Source of the DNA: Pseudomonadota bacterium
GTDB lineage: Bacteria > Pseudomonadota > Alphaproteobacteria > Rhizobiales > Hyphomicrobiaceae
DNA length: 13,352 nt
Reading direction: 5' to 3'
NCBI GenBank assembly: GCA_021816505.1
Contig: JAKAXS010000027.1
Span: forward strand, 1-13,352
Shown here piece by piece: positions 13,329 to 13,352 of the stretch. The position numbers and the translations under genes were made by a program. How positions within the stretch are numbered: the stretch's first letter is position 1; each line of letters begins with the position of its first letter. The notes below the pieces were generated by a model. It saw only the letters and a program-made list of their open reading frames with translations. It was not told the origin of the DNA and made no database searches.

Positions 13329-13352
13329 GACTTGGTCTGGATGAGGATCAGG

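Overview
The window looks like part of an alphaproteobacterial plasmid, probably from Rhizobiales or a neighbouring order. Four things point this way: GC-rich coding sequence, an exact alphaproteobacterial-type LexA box (GTTC-N7-GTTC) in front of umuD, an iteron origin beside a ParA/ribbon-helix-helix partition pair, and an accessory cargo of metal-related and anti-phage genes. No chromosomal housekeeping gene, tRNA, rRNA, CRISPR array or transposase was found.

Region 1 (1-1721) is the likely replication region. A possible 3' end of an incoming gene (3-80) is followed by six iterons about 21-22 bp apart (87-240), an A/T-rich block with four TGAAT(C/A) repeats (282-308), several perfect palindromes, a DnaA-box match (743-751) and two more iterons (728-821). 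Two small overlapping paralogous genes of unknown function (865-1302 and 1299-1721) start immediately after the last iteron.

Region 2 (1763-5001) holds an SOS-type mutagenesis operon, umuD-umuC, on the minus strand. Divergent from it is a partition operon on the plus strand, a VirC1-like parA followed by a ribbon-helix-helix gene. The 0.5 kb between them carries the LexA box on one side and centromere-like repeats on the other.

Region 3 (5014-9948) has a two-TM membrane protein on the minus strand and then a plus-strand metal-related set: small exported His/Cys-rich proteins, an isoprenylcysteine-methyltransferase-like membrane protein, a His/Cys-motif protein of the kind found beside metal pumps, and a CzcB-type RND periplasmic adaptor with a duplicated His-rich N-terminal segment. 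The RND pump and outer-membrane channel expected with it are absent; the cluster stops about 100 bp after the adaptor.

Region 4 (10054-13199, minus strand) is a complete type III CBASS anti-phage operon: CD-NTase (cdnC), HORMA sensor (cap7), TRIP13-like AAA+ remodeler (cap6) and the endonuclease nucC. The genes are packed with 1-4 nt overlaps or gaps. Known biology of this system is that HORMA bound to a phage-derived peptide activates the CD-NTase, which makes cyclic tri-AMP, which assembles NucC for DNA destruction; TRIP13 switches HORMA off. All catalytic residues I could check are intact. The operon runs convergently into the truncated metal cluster, which suggests it replaced the rest of that cluster. 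It is a known system type rather than a new one. The less understood items here are the iteron-linked paralog pair and the small His/Cys-rich exported proteins.
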